Source: JBFWUM01 sp050247255 (lineage in GTDB: Bacteria > Acidobacteriota > Vicinamibacteria > Vicinamibacterales > UBA2999). Taken from it: 64,000 bases of DNA. The notes below the pieces were generated by a model. That model was not told where the DNA came from and made no database searches. It saw only the letters and a program-made list of their open reading frames with translations. Below are positions 33,712-44,044 of the stretch, piece by piece. The translations under genes and the position numbers were made by a program. Each line of letters starts with the position of its first letter. Positions within the stretch are counted from its first letter, which is position 1. The DNA lies in NCBI GenBank assembly GCA_050247255.1, contig JBFWUM010000022.1, forward strand, positions 3,195-67,194, read 5' to 3'.

Positions 33712-36700
33712 TCAGAAGGAGTAGCGCGCCGCGAGCTGCATGGTCCGCGGGCCGCCGATGGTCTGGGTGATCTGTCCGGCCGTGCCGGTCCCGTTGGCCG
33801 CGAACGTGGACGCCGGGTTGGCGAACACCGGTGTGTTGAGCGCGTTGTAGATCTCCCACCGCAGTTCGAGGCGGTGGCCGGCGGTCACCGGCAGGCTGCG
33901 CGCGACCGTGAGGTCGAGCTGTATCTGGGACGGACCGCGGAGGATGTTGCGGCCCGTGTTGCCCCACTGGTCGAGCGAATCCTGGAACGCCGCGACGTTG
34001 AAGTAGTTGTCCAGCCGATCCTGGACCGGCCCGTCGTTCACTGCATCCTCGAGCGTCATGCCGGGGGCGAAGCTGACGCGCGGCCTGGCGACCTGCGCGA
34101 AGAAAGCGTTCCGTGTCGGGTTGCCAATCACCGAGAAGGGCGTGCCCGACTGGTAGGTGAAGATGCCGGCCAGGTTCCAGTGGCTGATCACGGCCGACAG
34201 CCATGAGCCCGGCCGTCCGGCCGCCGGACCGTTCAACATGAAGCTGGCCGTGAGGCGGTGCGTCCGATCGAAGTCGGACGGCCCCCAGTTGTTCTCGGGT
34301 CGTGTCGGGTCGTGCTCGATCAGCCCGCCGTCGGCGGACAGGATGTCCATGGAGCGGCTCAGCGTGTAGGCGGCGTTCGCGGTCAACACCCGCGCGATCC
34401 GCGCCTGCACCTTGGTCTGCAGGCTGTGGTAGCTCGAACGTCCGACGTTGGTGATCTGCTGGAAGCCGCCGTTGCGATTGAGGCCGAGGAACTCGGCGGG
34501 AACGAAGAAATCGGGGTTGATGGCGCGCCCGAGCCGATCGTAGATGTCGGTGAAGCCGTTGACCGGCGTGACGCGCGGATCGACCGGCACCGCGCGATTG
34601 ATCTTGCCGAGGAGCCCCGTGCCGCGCGAGCCGACGTAGCCGATGTCGGCGGTCAGGCCGGGGCGTACGGCGTACTGCAGGTTGGCCGTCCACTGCTGCA
34701 TGTACGGCGTGCGCAACAGCGGGTCGATGAACACGTTGTTCTTGGCGTTGAACGGCGAGGAGGCGGGGAAGGGGCTGCCGTCGCCGCGGACCCACCGCGG
34801 CGTGCCGTTGGCATCGGTGGCGATGGCGACGTTCAGCGGAATCTGGAACGGGTTGACGTTCAGCCGCGGGTACGGGTCGGCCATGTCCGGCGGCGCCGGC
34901 ACGTTCTGGTAGATGAAGAACGGCGCAGAGCGCTGCAGGTCGGTCCGGAAGCTGGCCCCGGTTCGCTCGTAGTAAATGCCCCAGCCGCCGCGGACGGTGA
35001 GCTTCTCGGCAAACGACGGCTGCCACGCGAGCCCGATGCGCGGCGCGACGTTGTTGTAGTCGCCGCGCAGCGTCGTGTCGTTCATCGCCTGGTGGATGCC
35101 GCTCAGATCGATCGGTGTGCCCGGCTCGACGACCAGCCCGATCGACAGCGGCGTGAAGCCGGGCTGGAAGAACGGCGCGTTTCCCGGCACCTGGAAGCCG
35201 GGCTGCACGCCGAGCTCGGCGGCGGCCTCCGGCAGGTAGTAGTTGCCGATGCGCCCGTCGCGCTCGCGCAGGTTGCCGTAGATGTCGTAGCGCAGGCCGG
35301 CGTTGAGCGTCAGGCCGCCGGCCAGCCGCCAGTCATCCTGCAGGAAGAACCCGACGTCCTGCGCCGAGAAGTTGCGGCGCGTGTCGCCCTGATCGAGGTC
35401 CGAGGAGCCGCTGGCCGCGCCGTGGCCGGTGAAGAAGAACGCCCAGTTGTTGTAGTCGAGGTCGCCGTTGGTCCGCGACATGAATTCGCCCTGCAGGTCG
35501 ATCCGCCGGTACTCCGCCCCTGCCTGCAGCGTGTGACGGCCGGTCACGAGCGACCAGCGGTCGGACGCGCTCCAGACGCGCTGACGATCGAAGAAGTCCC
35601 AGGCGTTGCCGATGCCGCCCGATCTCCGCTGCGTGTTGATGTCGATGGTCGGCATCAGCGCGGCCAGGCCGCCGATGGCGTGCTCAAGGGGGTTGTAGAT
35701 GCCGAGCGTCGAGTTGAAGATGTCGCGATACTTCGAGATGCGGGTGTTCTCCAGGTCGTAGTAGCCGACGCTGGCTTCGTGCAGCACGTTCGCGCCAAAG
35801 GTGTGGGTGTTGGAGACGCCGCCGAGCCAGGCTGGCGTCCGTCCCAGCGTGGGCGACGGCGACGCGTCGGCCCACCCGAACGCCTCTTCGACATCCTGCT
35901 TCGACCGTGTGAACGTGACCCGGGTCTGGTTGGCCAGGCCGATGCGGTGGTTGAGCGAGGCGAACAGCGACATTCCGTCGAGCTCGGTGGGCACCACCTG
36001 CTGCAGCAGGTACTCGCGCCCGTAGGTGCCATTGCCCGGCAGCGCCTGCAGATCCGGGGAGGGGGAGGGGATCAGGAACTTTCCGTCCCGCTGCACGTTG
36101 AGGATGTTGAGCGCGACCGGGTGGATGTCCGCCGGCGTCAGCTCGCGGAACCGCAGCGCCGCCGGGTCGGCGAAGAACTGTGCGATCAGACCCGCCTGTT
36201 GCTCCGCCGGAAAGGCGCGCAGGGCGTTCATGAAGTTGGCGGCGAACCGCGGATTGTCGGCCACGCCGGTGCGAATCCATCCATTGGCGACGCTGGCAAT
36301 GGTGTCCGCCGTACGGACGTCGGTCAGCCCGGTCGGCAGCCCCGTGGCGGCGTTCGCGTTGGAGGCGTAGCCGGAGCGGAACTGCTGGCGCTGGAAGGCG
36401 CCGAAGAACGTCGTCTGGCCGCGGCGGATCGGCCCGCCCGCGGTGACCGTCGCGTCGTTGCGCCGGAACTCGGGCTTGGGGACGTTGCCGCGGTTCAGGA
36501 AGAACTCGTTGGCGTTGAACCGCTCGTGCTGGAAGAAGTAACCCGCCGTGCCCGACAGGCGGTCGGTGCCGGCGCGGGTGATCAGGTCGACGTTGCCGCC
36601 GCCGTTGCGGCCGCGCGACGCCGACGGCAGTGCCGTCTGCACCTCCACTTCCTCGAGGGCTTCGAGCGGCACGCCGACGTTGCTGCCAAGGCCGCCGGCC

Positions 36701-37359
36701 GCGCTCAGCATGTTGGTCGCGTCGATGCCGTTGATCCGCAGCCCGTTGTTGCTCGGCCGCGCCCCGTTGACGCTCGGATTCAGCGATTGCGACGCATCGT
36801 CGGTGGCGGTGTTGCCGCCCGGAGTCTGGGCCACGTTGAGCCCCTTGCCCGTGCGGTCCGGCAGCGGCGCACTGACCCCGGCCTCGGCGACGATGACGTG
36901 GGTGAAGCTGCGCGAGGCGGTCGGCAACTCCGTCAACGCTTCAGAGGAGAAGCTGGTCGAGGTCGTGACCGGCGAGACGCCAACCGCCACGGTTGCCGCG
37001 GTGACCCGTACCGTCTCTGAGACGGCTGCGGGCGCCAGCGTGGCCGTCGCGGACGCCGCGGAGCCCGCCGTGACCTGCACGGACAGCTCGGCGGCGGCGA
37101 ACCCGTCGAGGGTCAGCAGGACCATGTAGGTCCCGGGCGCCAGCGGCTCGACCCGGAACGCGCCGTCGGTGCCGCTGACCGCCTCCGCGATGATGGTGGA
37201 CTCCGCCCCTCCGGCGGTGACGACGACCTGGACGCCGGGTAGCCGGCCGCCGCTGCTATCGGTCACGACGCCGGCGATGGCTCCGGCTTGTTGGGCGAAG
37301 GCCGGCGCGCTCCAGAGCAGGCAGGCGAGAAGCGCGTACGCGAATGCTCGATGTGTCAC
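33712..37359 (-). CDS. Oar-like TonB-dependent outer-membrane receptor
   Basis: The 1215-residue protein has a signal peptide (cleavage near AFAQQ), an N-terminal carboxypeptidase-regulatory domain (AGVVTDSSGGRLPGVQVVV), a plug domain (LPTASRSFTHVIVAEAG; TNMLSAAGGLGSNVG), and a large beta-barrel ending in the terminal strand MQLAARYSF with the C-terminal Phe. This is the Oar/SusC-related architecture expanded in Acidobacteriota, used to import or export large substrates with TonB energy. The substrate is unknown. It is followed by the PHP hydrolase gene. Confidence 0.93.
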   Translation of the reverse strand: MTHRAFAYALLACLLWSAPAFAQQAGAIAGVVTDSSGGRLPGVQVVVTAGGAESTIIAEAVSGTDGAFRVEPLAPGTYMVLLTLDGFAAAELSVQVTAGSAASATATLAPAAVSETVRVTAATVAVGVSPVTTSTSFSSEALTELPTASRSFTHVIVAEAGVSAPLPDRTGKGLNVAQTPGGNTATDDASQSLNPSVNGARPSNNGLRINGIDATNMLSAAGGLGSNVGVPLEALEEVEVQTALPSASRGRNGGGNVDLITRAGTDRLSGTAGYFFQHERFNANEFFLNRGNVPKPEFRRNDATVTAGGPIRRGQTTFFGAFQRQQFRSGYASNANAATGLPTGLTDVRTADTIASVANGWIRTGVADNPRFAANFMNALRAFPAEQQAGLIAQFFADPAALRFRELTPADIHPVALNILNVQRDGKFLIPSPSPDLQALPGNGTYGREYLLQQVVPTELDGMSLFASLNHRIGLANQTRVTFTRSKQDVEEAFGWADASPSPTLGRTPAWLGGVSNTHTFGANVLHEASVGYYDLENTRISKYRDIFNSTLGIYNPLEHAIGGLAALMPTIDINTQRRSGGIGNAWDFFDRQRVWSASDRWSLVTGRHTLQAGAEYRRIDLQGEFMSRTNGDLDYNNWAFFFTGHGAASGSSDLDQGDTRRNFSAQDVGFFLQDDWRLAGGLTLNAGLRYDIYGNLRERDGRIGNYYLPEAAAELGVQPGFQVPGNAPFFQPGFTPLSIGLVVEPGTPIDLSGIHQAMNDTTLRGDYNNVAPRIGLAWQPSFAEKLTVRGGWGIYYERTGASFRTDLQRSAPFFIYQNVPAPPDMADPYPRLNVNPFQIPLNVAIATDANGTPRWVRGDGSPFPASSPFNAKNNVFIDPLLRTPYMQQWTANLQYAVRPGLTADIGYVGSRGTGLLGKINRAVPVDPRVTPVNGFTDIYDRLGRAINPDFFVPAEFLGLNRNGGFQQITNVGRSSYHSLQTKVQARIARVLTANAAYTLSRSMDILSADGGLIEHDPTRPENNWGPSDFDRTHRLTASFMLNGPAAGRPGSWLSAVISHWNLAGIFTYQSGTPFSVIGNPTRNAFFAQVARPRVSFAPGMTLEDAVNDGPVQDRLDNYFNVAAFQDSLDQWGNTGRNILRGPSQIQLDLTVARSLPVTAGHRLELRWEIYNALNTPVFANPASTFAANGTGTAGQITQTIGGPRTMQLAARYSF

Positions 37360-37488
37360 GACAAGTTCTCCTTGGTCGACGTGGACGCCCGCTTGCGGGC
37401 ATCCTCACGCTACGAGGCCGGAGTGACCGTCCCGTCTCGCGCGCGTGACCGGCGGGAAAACTTGGTGTGTGATCGCCGCGACTCAGCG

Positions 37489-38418
37489 TTACGGCCGCAG
37501 CTCCGGCGGCCTGACCAGGATCTCGCGCGGCCGTTCCGGGTTGCGATACCCGCCGACGGTGGCGTCGTAGGCCTCGAGCGGCATGTCGTAGCGCTCGCCG
37601 GTGGCCGGCGACTGCATCTCCTCGTACCCCATCGTCCCCTCGCGCCGCATCTGCGAGAGCCGCGTCTCGGGAATGCCGCGCGCCGTCCACGCCTCGTTGT
37701 AACGGCCGTAGATGTAGTCGTGCGGGATGTTGCGCGGCAGCGAGCTCCGGGCCATGGCGACGGCCCATGAGGCGTCGGTGATGGTGATGCTCTGCGCGAC
37801 GCGCGGCAGCCAGTGGCGTGCCTGGTCCCACGCGGACGCCGGTGCCTGCCATCCGACCAGCGTGGCGACGAACTGGCCGGCGCCCTGGATGACGCCGACC
37901 ATCGCGCCGGCACGCACGGGTGTGCCGCGGTAGTTGTACGACAGCTCGGCGTACCCGACCTGCCACGGCATGCCGGGGATGACAGAGGGTTGCGGGGCGA
38001 GGTCCTGGAACGACAGGATGCGCAGGTCCTGGTACGGCGCGCCGCCCAGCACCATGTCGAGGAAGCCGCGCGGCGTGCCGCGCCCGAACATGCCGAGCAC
38101 GTAGGACAGCGAGGCGCCGGTCAGGCCGTCCGGCGCGGCGATTTCGAGCACGTTCTGCCCCTCGCTCGCCCGCCAGCCGCGCGGCGCCACCCAGCGATAC
38201 GCCTGTCCCTGCTGCGCAACGAGCGCCGGCCGCTCCGGCTGCTGCGCCCCGAGCGCCATCACGGCGCCGACCATCAGGGCGACGACGAGGACGATGATCG
38301 CGGTGATCCATCCCGCCTGGATCCAGACCTCCAGCGGCAGCGCACGGACACGGCGGATCTGAGCGATGGTGCCCGCAAGGACCGCGAGGACCGCGATGAG
38401 CGTACCGACGTTCTCCAT
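37489..38418 (-). CDS. Membrane-anchored protein of unknown function
   Basis: I do not recognise a family. The 309-residue protein has two N-terminal hydrophobic segments (about residues 4-22 and 33-58), then a soluble domain with WVAPRGWRASEGQNVLEIAAPDG and GMPWQVGYAELSYNYRG, suggesting a beta-rich extracytoplasmic fold. It is divergent from the ECF sigma gene and follows the TonB receptor region on the same strand, 130 bp upstream of the receptor start. That 130 bp (37360-37488) shows no further gene. Confidence 0.7.
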   Translation of the reverse strand: MENVGTLIAVLAVLAGTIAQIRRVRALPLEVWIQAGWITAIIVLVVALMVGAVMALGAQQPERPALVAQQGQAYRWVAPRGWRASEGQNVLEIAAPDGLTGASLSYVLGMFGRGTPRGFLDMVLGGAPYQDLRILSFQDLAPQPSVIPGMPWQVGYAELSYNYRGTPVRAGAMVGVIQGAGQFVATLVGWQAPASAWDQARHWLPRVAQSITITDASWAVAMARSSLPRNIPHDYIYGRYNEAWTARGIPETRLSQMRREGTMGYEEMQSPATGERYDMPLEAYDATVGGYRNPERPREILVRPPELRP

Positions 38419-38468
38419 ACTGCCCCCTTGCCCTGTACGCGTAATCGGCAGAGAAATCGGCTCACGGC

Positions 38469-38503
38469 CTTCGGACCCTCGGCCCCCCGGACCCTCGGAC
38501 CCT
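38469..38503. repeat. CGGACCCT-type array before the ECF sigma gene
   Basis: Degenerate copies of CGGACCCT (TCGGACCCTCGG, CCCCGGACCCTCGGACCCT) occupy the -35 region of the downstream sigma gene. The same unit type recurs inside the anti-sigma gene at 49230-49292. Confidence 0.7.
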
Positions 38504-38509
38504 TATAAT
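38504..38509 (+). promoter_or_regulatory. TATAAT -10 box; leaderless start likely
   Basis: A perfect TATAAT lies only 6 nt before the sigma-gene ATG. Transcription should start at or next to the A of the ATG, giving a leaderless mRNA. No -35 box is visible. Confidence 0.6.
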
Positions 38510-38515
38510 CCGCCC

Positions 38516-39088
38516 ATGCCGGACAGCCCGGTCACGCAGCTGCTCGCGCAGATCCGCGCCGGCGATCAGGGCGCGGTCGAGCGGATGGCGCCGCTCGTGT
38601 ACGACGAGCTGCACGCCATCGCCGCCGCGCACTTCCGCGGTGAGCGGCCCGGGCACACCATGCAGCCGACCGCGCTCGTCCACGACGCGTTCCTGCGCCT
38701 GGTGGACCAGTCGCGCGTGCAGTGGCAGGACCGTGCCCACTTCTTCGCCGTCGCGTCGCAGACCATGCGGCGGATCCTGGTCGACCACGCCCGGGCGAAG
38801 GCTGCCGCCAAGCGCGGCGCCGGCGTGGCGCGCGTGACGGCCGGCGATGCGCTGGCCGCCCCCGCAGAGGCGATCGCGCTGGAGGATCTGCTGGCGATCG
38901 ACGAGGCGCTCGACGAACTCGCGCGGCTCGACGCCCAGCAGGCGCGCGTCGTCGAGCTCCGCTACTTCGGCGGGCTGACCGTCGACGAAACGGGCGAGGC
39001 GCTCGGTATTTCCCCGGCAACCGTGAAGCGCGAGTGGAGCGTGGCGCGGGCGTGGCTGCACCGGCGCCTGTCGGCGGAGGCCGGCTGA
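38516..39088 (+). CDS. ECF-subfamily RNA polymerase sigma factor
   Basis: The 190-residue sigma factor has region 2 (YDELHAIAAAHFRGERPGHTM...ALVHDAFLRLVDQ; AHFFAVASQTMRRILVDHAR) and region 4 (VVELRYFGGLTVDETGEALG). This is the type often paired with Ser/Thr kinases in Acidobacteriota and Planctomycetes. The ATG at 38516 fits the -10 box. The next gene starts 1 bp after its stop, so sigma and kinase are cotranscribed. The kinase probably modulates this sigma factor; this is an inference from context. Confidence 0.9.
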   Translation: MPDSPVTQLLAQIRAGDQGAVERMAPLVYDELHAIAAAHFRGERPGHTMQPTALVHDAFLRLVDQSRVQWQDRAHFFAVASQTMRRILVDHARAKAAAKRGAGVARVTAGDALAAPAEAIALEDLLAIDEALDELARLDAQQARVVELRYFGGLTVDETGEALGISPATVKREWSVARAWLHRRLSAEAG

Positions 39089-39089
39089 C

Positions 39090-41501
39090 ATGGAGGCGCC
39101 GATGCCGGCGGAGCGCTGGGCCCGCGTCAAGGATCTGGTCGCGCGCGCCATCGAGCTCGATGCCGCTGCGCGCGAGGCGCTGCTGACCGAGGCGGCCGGC
39201 GACGACCTCCCGCTGCGCCGCGAGGTGGAGTCGCTCCTGGCCGCGCACGACGCGGCCGGTGACTTCATCGAGGCGCCGGCGGTGACCGGCCTGTTCGGCA
39301 GCGGCAACAGCCTGGAAGGCACGCGCATCGGGCCGTATCGGCTCGAGCGCGAGATCGGCCGCGGCGGCATGGGCGCCGTCTACCTGGCGGTGCGCGCCGA
39401 CGACGCGTACGAGAAGCGCGTGGCGATCAAGGTCATCAAGCGCGGGATGGACTCGGACCAGATCGTCCGGCGTTTCCGTCACGAACGGCAGACGCTCGCC
39501 AACCTCGATCATCCGAACATCGCGCGGCTGCTCGACGGCGGGACCACCAGCGAGGGCCTGCCGTATTTCGTCATGGAGTACGTCGAGGGGGAGCCGCTCG
39601 ACGACTACTGCCGCTCGCGCAATCTCGGGGAGGCAGGCCGCCTGCGCCTGTTCCGCACGGTCTGTGGGGCGGTGGAAGTGGCGCACCGGAACCTGGTCGT
39701 CCATCGCGACCTGAAGCCGGACAACATCCTGGTGACCGCCGAGGGCGTGCCGAAGCTGCTGGACTTCGGCATTGCCAAGCTGCTGGGGACGGCGGACGAC
39801 CGCGTGGTGACGCGCGACACCGATCGGCTGCTGACCCTCCAGTACGCGAGCCCCGAACAGTTGCGCGGTGAGCCGGTATCGACCGCGACCGACGTCTTCT
39901 CGCTCGGCGTGATGCTGTACGAGCTGTTGTCAGGCGCGCACCCGTTCGAGCGCGCCGGCCAGCCGCGCGCGGCGCTCGAGCGCGCCATTCTCGAGGACGA
40001 GCCGCGCGGCGGACGGCTCGAGCGCGAGCTGGATGCCATTGCCCGCACGGCGCTGCGCAAGGAGCCCGAGCGTCGCTACGGCAGCGTCTTCGAGTTGAGC
40101 GACGACGTCGGCCGCTACCTGTCCGGCCTGCCGGTGCGGGCGCGGGGGGATGCGGTGGGGTACCGCCTCTCGAAGTTCGTCCGCCGGCACGCCGTCGGTG
40201 TCGCCGCGGCCGCGGTCGTCGTCCTCGCGCTGGTCGGCGGCATCATCGGCGTCAGCTGGCAGGCGCGCATCGCCGCGCGCGAACGCGACCGGGCGAGGCT
40301 CGAGGCGATCAAGGCACAGCAGGTCAGCGCCGTGTTGCAGCGGATGCTTCGTGCTGCCGACCCCTCGGCCGACGGACGCGACGTCCGGGTGGCGGAGGTG
40401 CTCGCCGAAGCCTCCCGCCGGGCGGGTGTCGAACTCCAGCAGCAGCCGGAGATCCGGGCGGCGGTGCGCGCGGCGATCGGCGGGACCTACTACAGCCTGG
40501 GGCTGTATGACGAAGCGCTGCGCGAGCTCGAGGAGAGCGCGACGCTGGCGCGGTCGACGTTCGGCGAGGAGAGCGTCGAGTTTGCGCGGGCGCGCGTCGA
40601 CCTGGCGCGCGTCGCACTGGAACGCGGCGATGACGTGGATGCCGAGGGCGAATATCGCGCGGCGCTGGCGACGCTCGAACAGGCCGGCGTGCCTGCGGAT
40701 GAGGCCCGTGCCGACACGCTCGTCACGCTCGGGCAGTTGGTCGGGCGCAATGGCGACAGCGCCGCGGCGGTTGCGCTGTACGACCAGGCGCTGGCGATTC
40801 GCCGGCGCCTGTACGGCGCCGACCACGAAGCGGTCGCCGAAATTCTCAACAACCTGGCGGTCCAGGCGCAGGCGCGTTCCGATGTCGCCGAGGCCGAGCG
40901 GCTGTACCGCGAGGCGCTCCGGATCACGACGGCGACGCGCGGAGAGCGGCATCCCGGCTACGCGGTGGCCGCCAGCAATCTCGCCGGCGTCCTGCACACG
41001 CGCCGCCTCTACGGGGAAGCGCGCGCGTTGTACGAGCGCGCGCTGGCGCTGCGCCGTGAGCTGCAGGGGCCCGACCATCCCGACGTCTCCTTCACCGAGT
41101 TCAACCTCGCCGAGCTGTTGTTCGACTCGGGTCAGCCAGCCGAGGCATTGGCGCTGGCGCAGCAGGTGCTGGCGCGGCGGGGCGAATCGATCCCGGACGC
41201 GCATCCCGTCGTCGCCGCCGCCCTCGTCACCTCGGGCAAGGCGAAGCTCGCGGTTGGCGACCTGGCCGGCGCCGAGAGGGACCTGCGCGACAGCGTGGCC
41301 AGGCGCCGCGCCATGCTGCCGCCCGGCCATTGGCTGATTGCCAATACCGAAAGCGTGCTCGGCGAGTGCCTGCTCGCCGCCGGCAGGCGCGAGGAGGCCG
41401 AACGCCTCCTGGTGGCCAGCTACGAGCGCCTGCTGGCCGATCGCGGCCCCGACCACGAGCGGACCCGCGACGCCAAGGCCCGCCTCGAACTTCTCCGGTA
41501 G
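39090..41501 (+). CDS. Transmembrane Ser/Thr protein kinase with TPR domain
   Basis: The 803-residue protein has a Hanks-type kinase domain at about 80-345: glycine loop IGRGGMGAVY (89-98), ATP lysine K114 (VAIKVIK), catalytic D207 (HRDLKPDN) and DFG 225-227. One transmembrane helix lies near 365-387, then a long C-terminal region of TPR repeats with the ALxIRRRLYGxDHxxVAxxLNNLA pattern of kinesin-light-chain-like TPR_10. An N-terminal helical stretch (ARVKDLVARAIELDAAAREALL) is typical of sigma-linked kinases. The TPRs are outside or inside the membrane depending on topology; a sensor role is inferred. The stop codon TAG is the first part of a hairpin repeat. Confidence 0.93.
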   Translation: MEAPMPAERWARVKDLVARAIELDAAAREALLTEAAGDDLPLRREVESLLAAHDAAGDFIEAPAVTGLFGSGNSLEGTRIGPYRLEREIGRGGMGAVYLAVRADDAYEKRVAIKVIKRGMDSDQIVRRFRHERQTLANLDHPNIARLLDGGTTSEGLPYFVMEYVEGEPLDDYCRSRNLGEAGRLRLFRTVCGAVEVAHRNLVVHRDLKPDNILVTAEGVPKLLDFGIAKLLGTADDRVVTRDTDRLLTLQYASPEQLRGEPVSTATDVFSLGVMLYELLSGAHPFERAGQPRAALERAILEDEPRGGRLERELDAIARTALRKEPERRYGSVFELSDDVGRYLSGLPVRARGDAVGYRLSKFVRRHAVGVAAAAVVVLALVGGIIGVSWQARIAARERDRARLEAIKAQQVSAVLQRMLRAADPSADGRDVRVAEVLAEASRRAGVELQQQPEIRAAVRAAIGGTYYSLGLYDEALRELEESATLARSTFGEESVEFARARVDLARVALERGDDVDAEGEYRAALATLEQAGVPADEARADTLVTLGQLVGRNGDSAAAVALYDQALAIRRRLYGADHEAVAEILNNLAVQAQARSDVAEAERLYREALRITTATRGERHPGYAVAASNLAGVLHTRRLYGEARALYERALALRRELQGPDHPDVSFTEFNLAELLFDSGQPAEALALAQQVLARRGESIPDAHPVVAAALVTSGKAKLAVGDLAGAERDLRDSVARRRAMLPPGHWLIANTESVLGECLLAAGRREEAERLLVASYERLLADRGPDHERTRDAKARLELLR

Positions 41502-41522
41502 GGCACCCCTTTACGGGGTGCC
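41498..41522 (+). repeat. GGCACCCC hairpin repeat, copy 3
   Basis: GTAG, then GGCACCCC, loop TTTAC, GGGGTGCC. The TAG at 41499-41501 is the stop codon of the kinase gene. It is identical to copy 1 over 25 bp. Confidence 0.88.
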
Positions 41523-41576
41523 GCCCCTGAGCCCATCCGCCGCCGGATTACGCGTTTCCCATCGAGGGAGGCTTCG

Positions 41577-42506
41577 ATGGCACGTCACGCGTACGCCTAC
41601 GTTCTCGTCTACCTGTGCGCCCTCTGCGCCGCACTGGCCGCCACCGGCTGCAGCGAGGCCAACCCGCTGCGTCCAACGCAGGTGAGCGTCGCGGCGCAGT
41701 CCCCGGCGCCGCCCGGCCTGCACGCCGTCACGCTCGGCGCGTCGGCCGTCATCGCCGGCGACCCGCTCACCGGCGTCGTGGCGTTGACGAGCCCTGCGGT
41801 CGACGGCGGGGTCGTCGTCCAGCTCGCGGCCACGAACCCGCAGACGACGCTGCCGGCGGCGGTTACGATTGCCGCCGGGTCGGCAACCGCCGCGTTCGCG
41901 TTGACGGCGCCGCTGGTGGACGACGAATCCGTGCTCACCATTACGGCGACGCAGGGCGGTCACACGGTCAGCGCGCAGCTGACGGTGGTGCCGCTGCCGG
42001 TGCTCGACGTGCTCGATCTCTCGTCGAAGGATCAGGTCGGCAGCGATCCCGTCACCGGGTGGGTCATGCTGCGGCGTCCGGCGCCGGCGGGAGGCGTGTT
42101 CGTGACGCTCGGGACGAGCAGCCGCATCGCCTCGACGCCCCAGGGGGTGACGGTGAGGGCGGGCGAGCGCATCGGCACCTTTACGGTGCGGACGACGGTC
42201 GTGCCGCAACCGTCGGAGGTGCACGTCAAGGCGACGCTGCGCGACCGGACGCTGCTGGTGCGCCTGCTGCTGGTGCCGCTTGGCGAGGGCGAGGAGGCGG
42301 GAAGCGGCGGCACGACAGGCGCCGAAACCGGCGAAGGCGCGGCCAGCGGCACGACCGGCGGCGGCACCACCGGCGGCACGACGGATGGGGGCGACACCGG
42401 CGGCGACGATACCGACGACGGCGGCCCGGGCACGTGCGGCCTGTCGCTCAAGGGCGGCGCCATTCCGCCCGGCGGTGGCGGCGGCGGCTGCGGCGGCGCC
42501 GTGTGA
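41577..42506 (+). CDS. Lipoprotein with Ig-like repeats and Gly/Thr-rich tail
   Basis: The 309-residue protein has a lipobox (Ala-Ala-Thr-Gly-Cys near residue 25) and two or three beta-sandwich repeats with the pattern VVALTSPAVDGGVVVQLAAT and WVMLRRPAPAGGVFVTLGTS, like bacterial Ig-like adhesion domains. A low-complexity Gly/Thr/Asp tail follows, ending in a Cys-containing GGGGGGCGG stretch. It is probably a cell-surface structural protein. The function is unknown. Convergent with the sigma-54 regulator gene. Confidence 0.75.
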   Translation: MARHAYAYVLVYLCALCAALAATGCSEANPLRPTQVSVAAQSPAPPGLHAVTLGASAVIAGDPLTGVVALTSPAVDGGVVVQLAATNPQTTLPAAVTIAAGSATAAFALTAPLVDDESVLTITATQGGHTVSAQLTVVPLPVLDVLDLSSKDQVGSDPVTGWVMLRRPAPAGGVFVTLGTSSRIASTPQGVTVRAGERIGTFTVRTTVVPQPSEVHVKATLRDRTLLVRLLLVPLGEGEEAGSGGTTGAETGEGAASGTTGGGTTGGTTDGGDTGGDDTDDGGPGTCGLSLKGGAIPPGGGGGGCGGAV

Positions 42507-42515
42507 TCGCGAGGC

Positions 42516-43937
<1,422 letters not shown>

Positions 43938-43955
43938 AACACCCGTTCCTTGTTG

Positions 43956-44044
43956 TTGACGCATTGACGGATTGACGAATTGACGAAGTGAAATTCGTCG
44001 ATTCATTCCGTCAATGCGTCACTTCGTCAATCCGTCAATTCGTC
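43956..44044. repeat. ATTGACGR array with inverted copies between kinase and regulator
   Basis: Four copies of the octamer ATTGACGR (43956-43988) face, after a short spacer, copies of its complement (CGTCAATN, about 44008-44044). In RNA from this locus the two arms could pair over about 35 bp. The kinase's last codons and its TGA stop (44027-44029) are inside the array. Confidence 0.8.
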
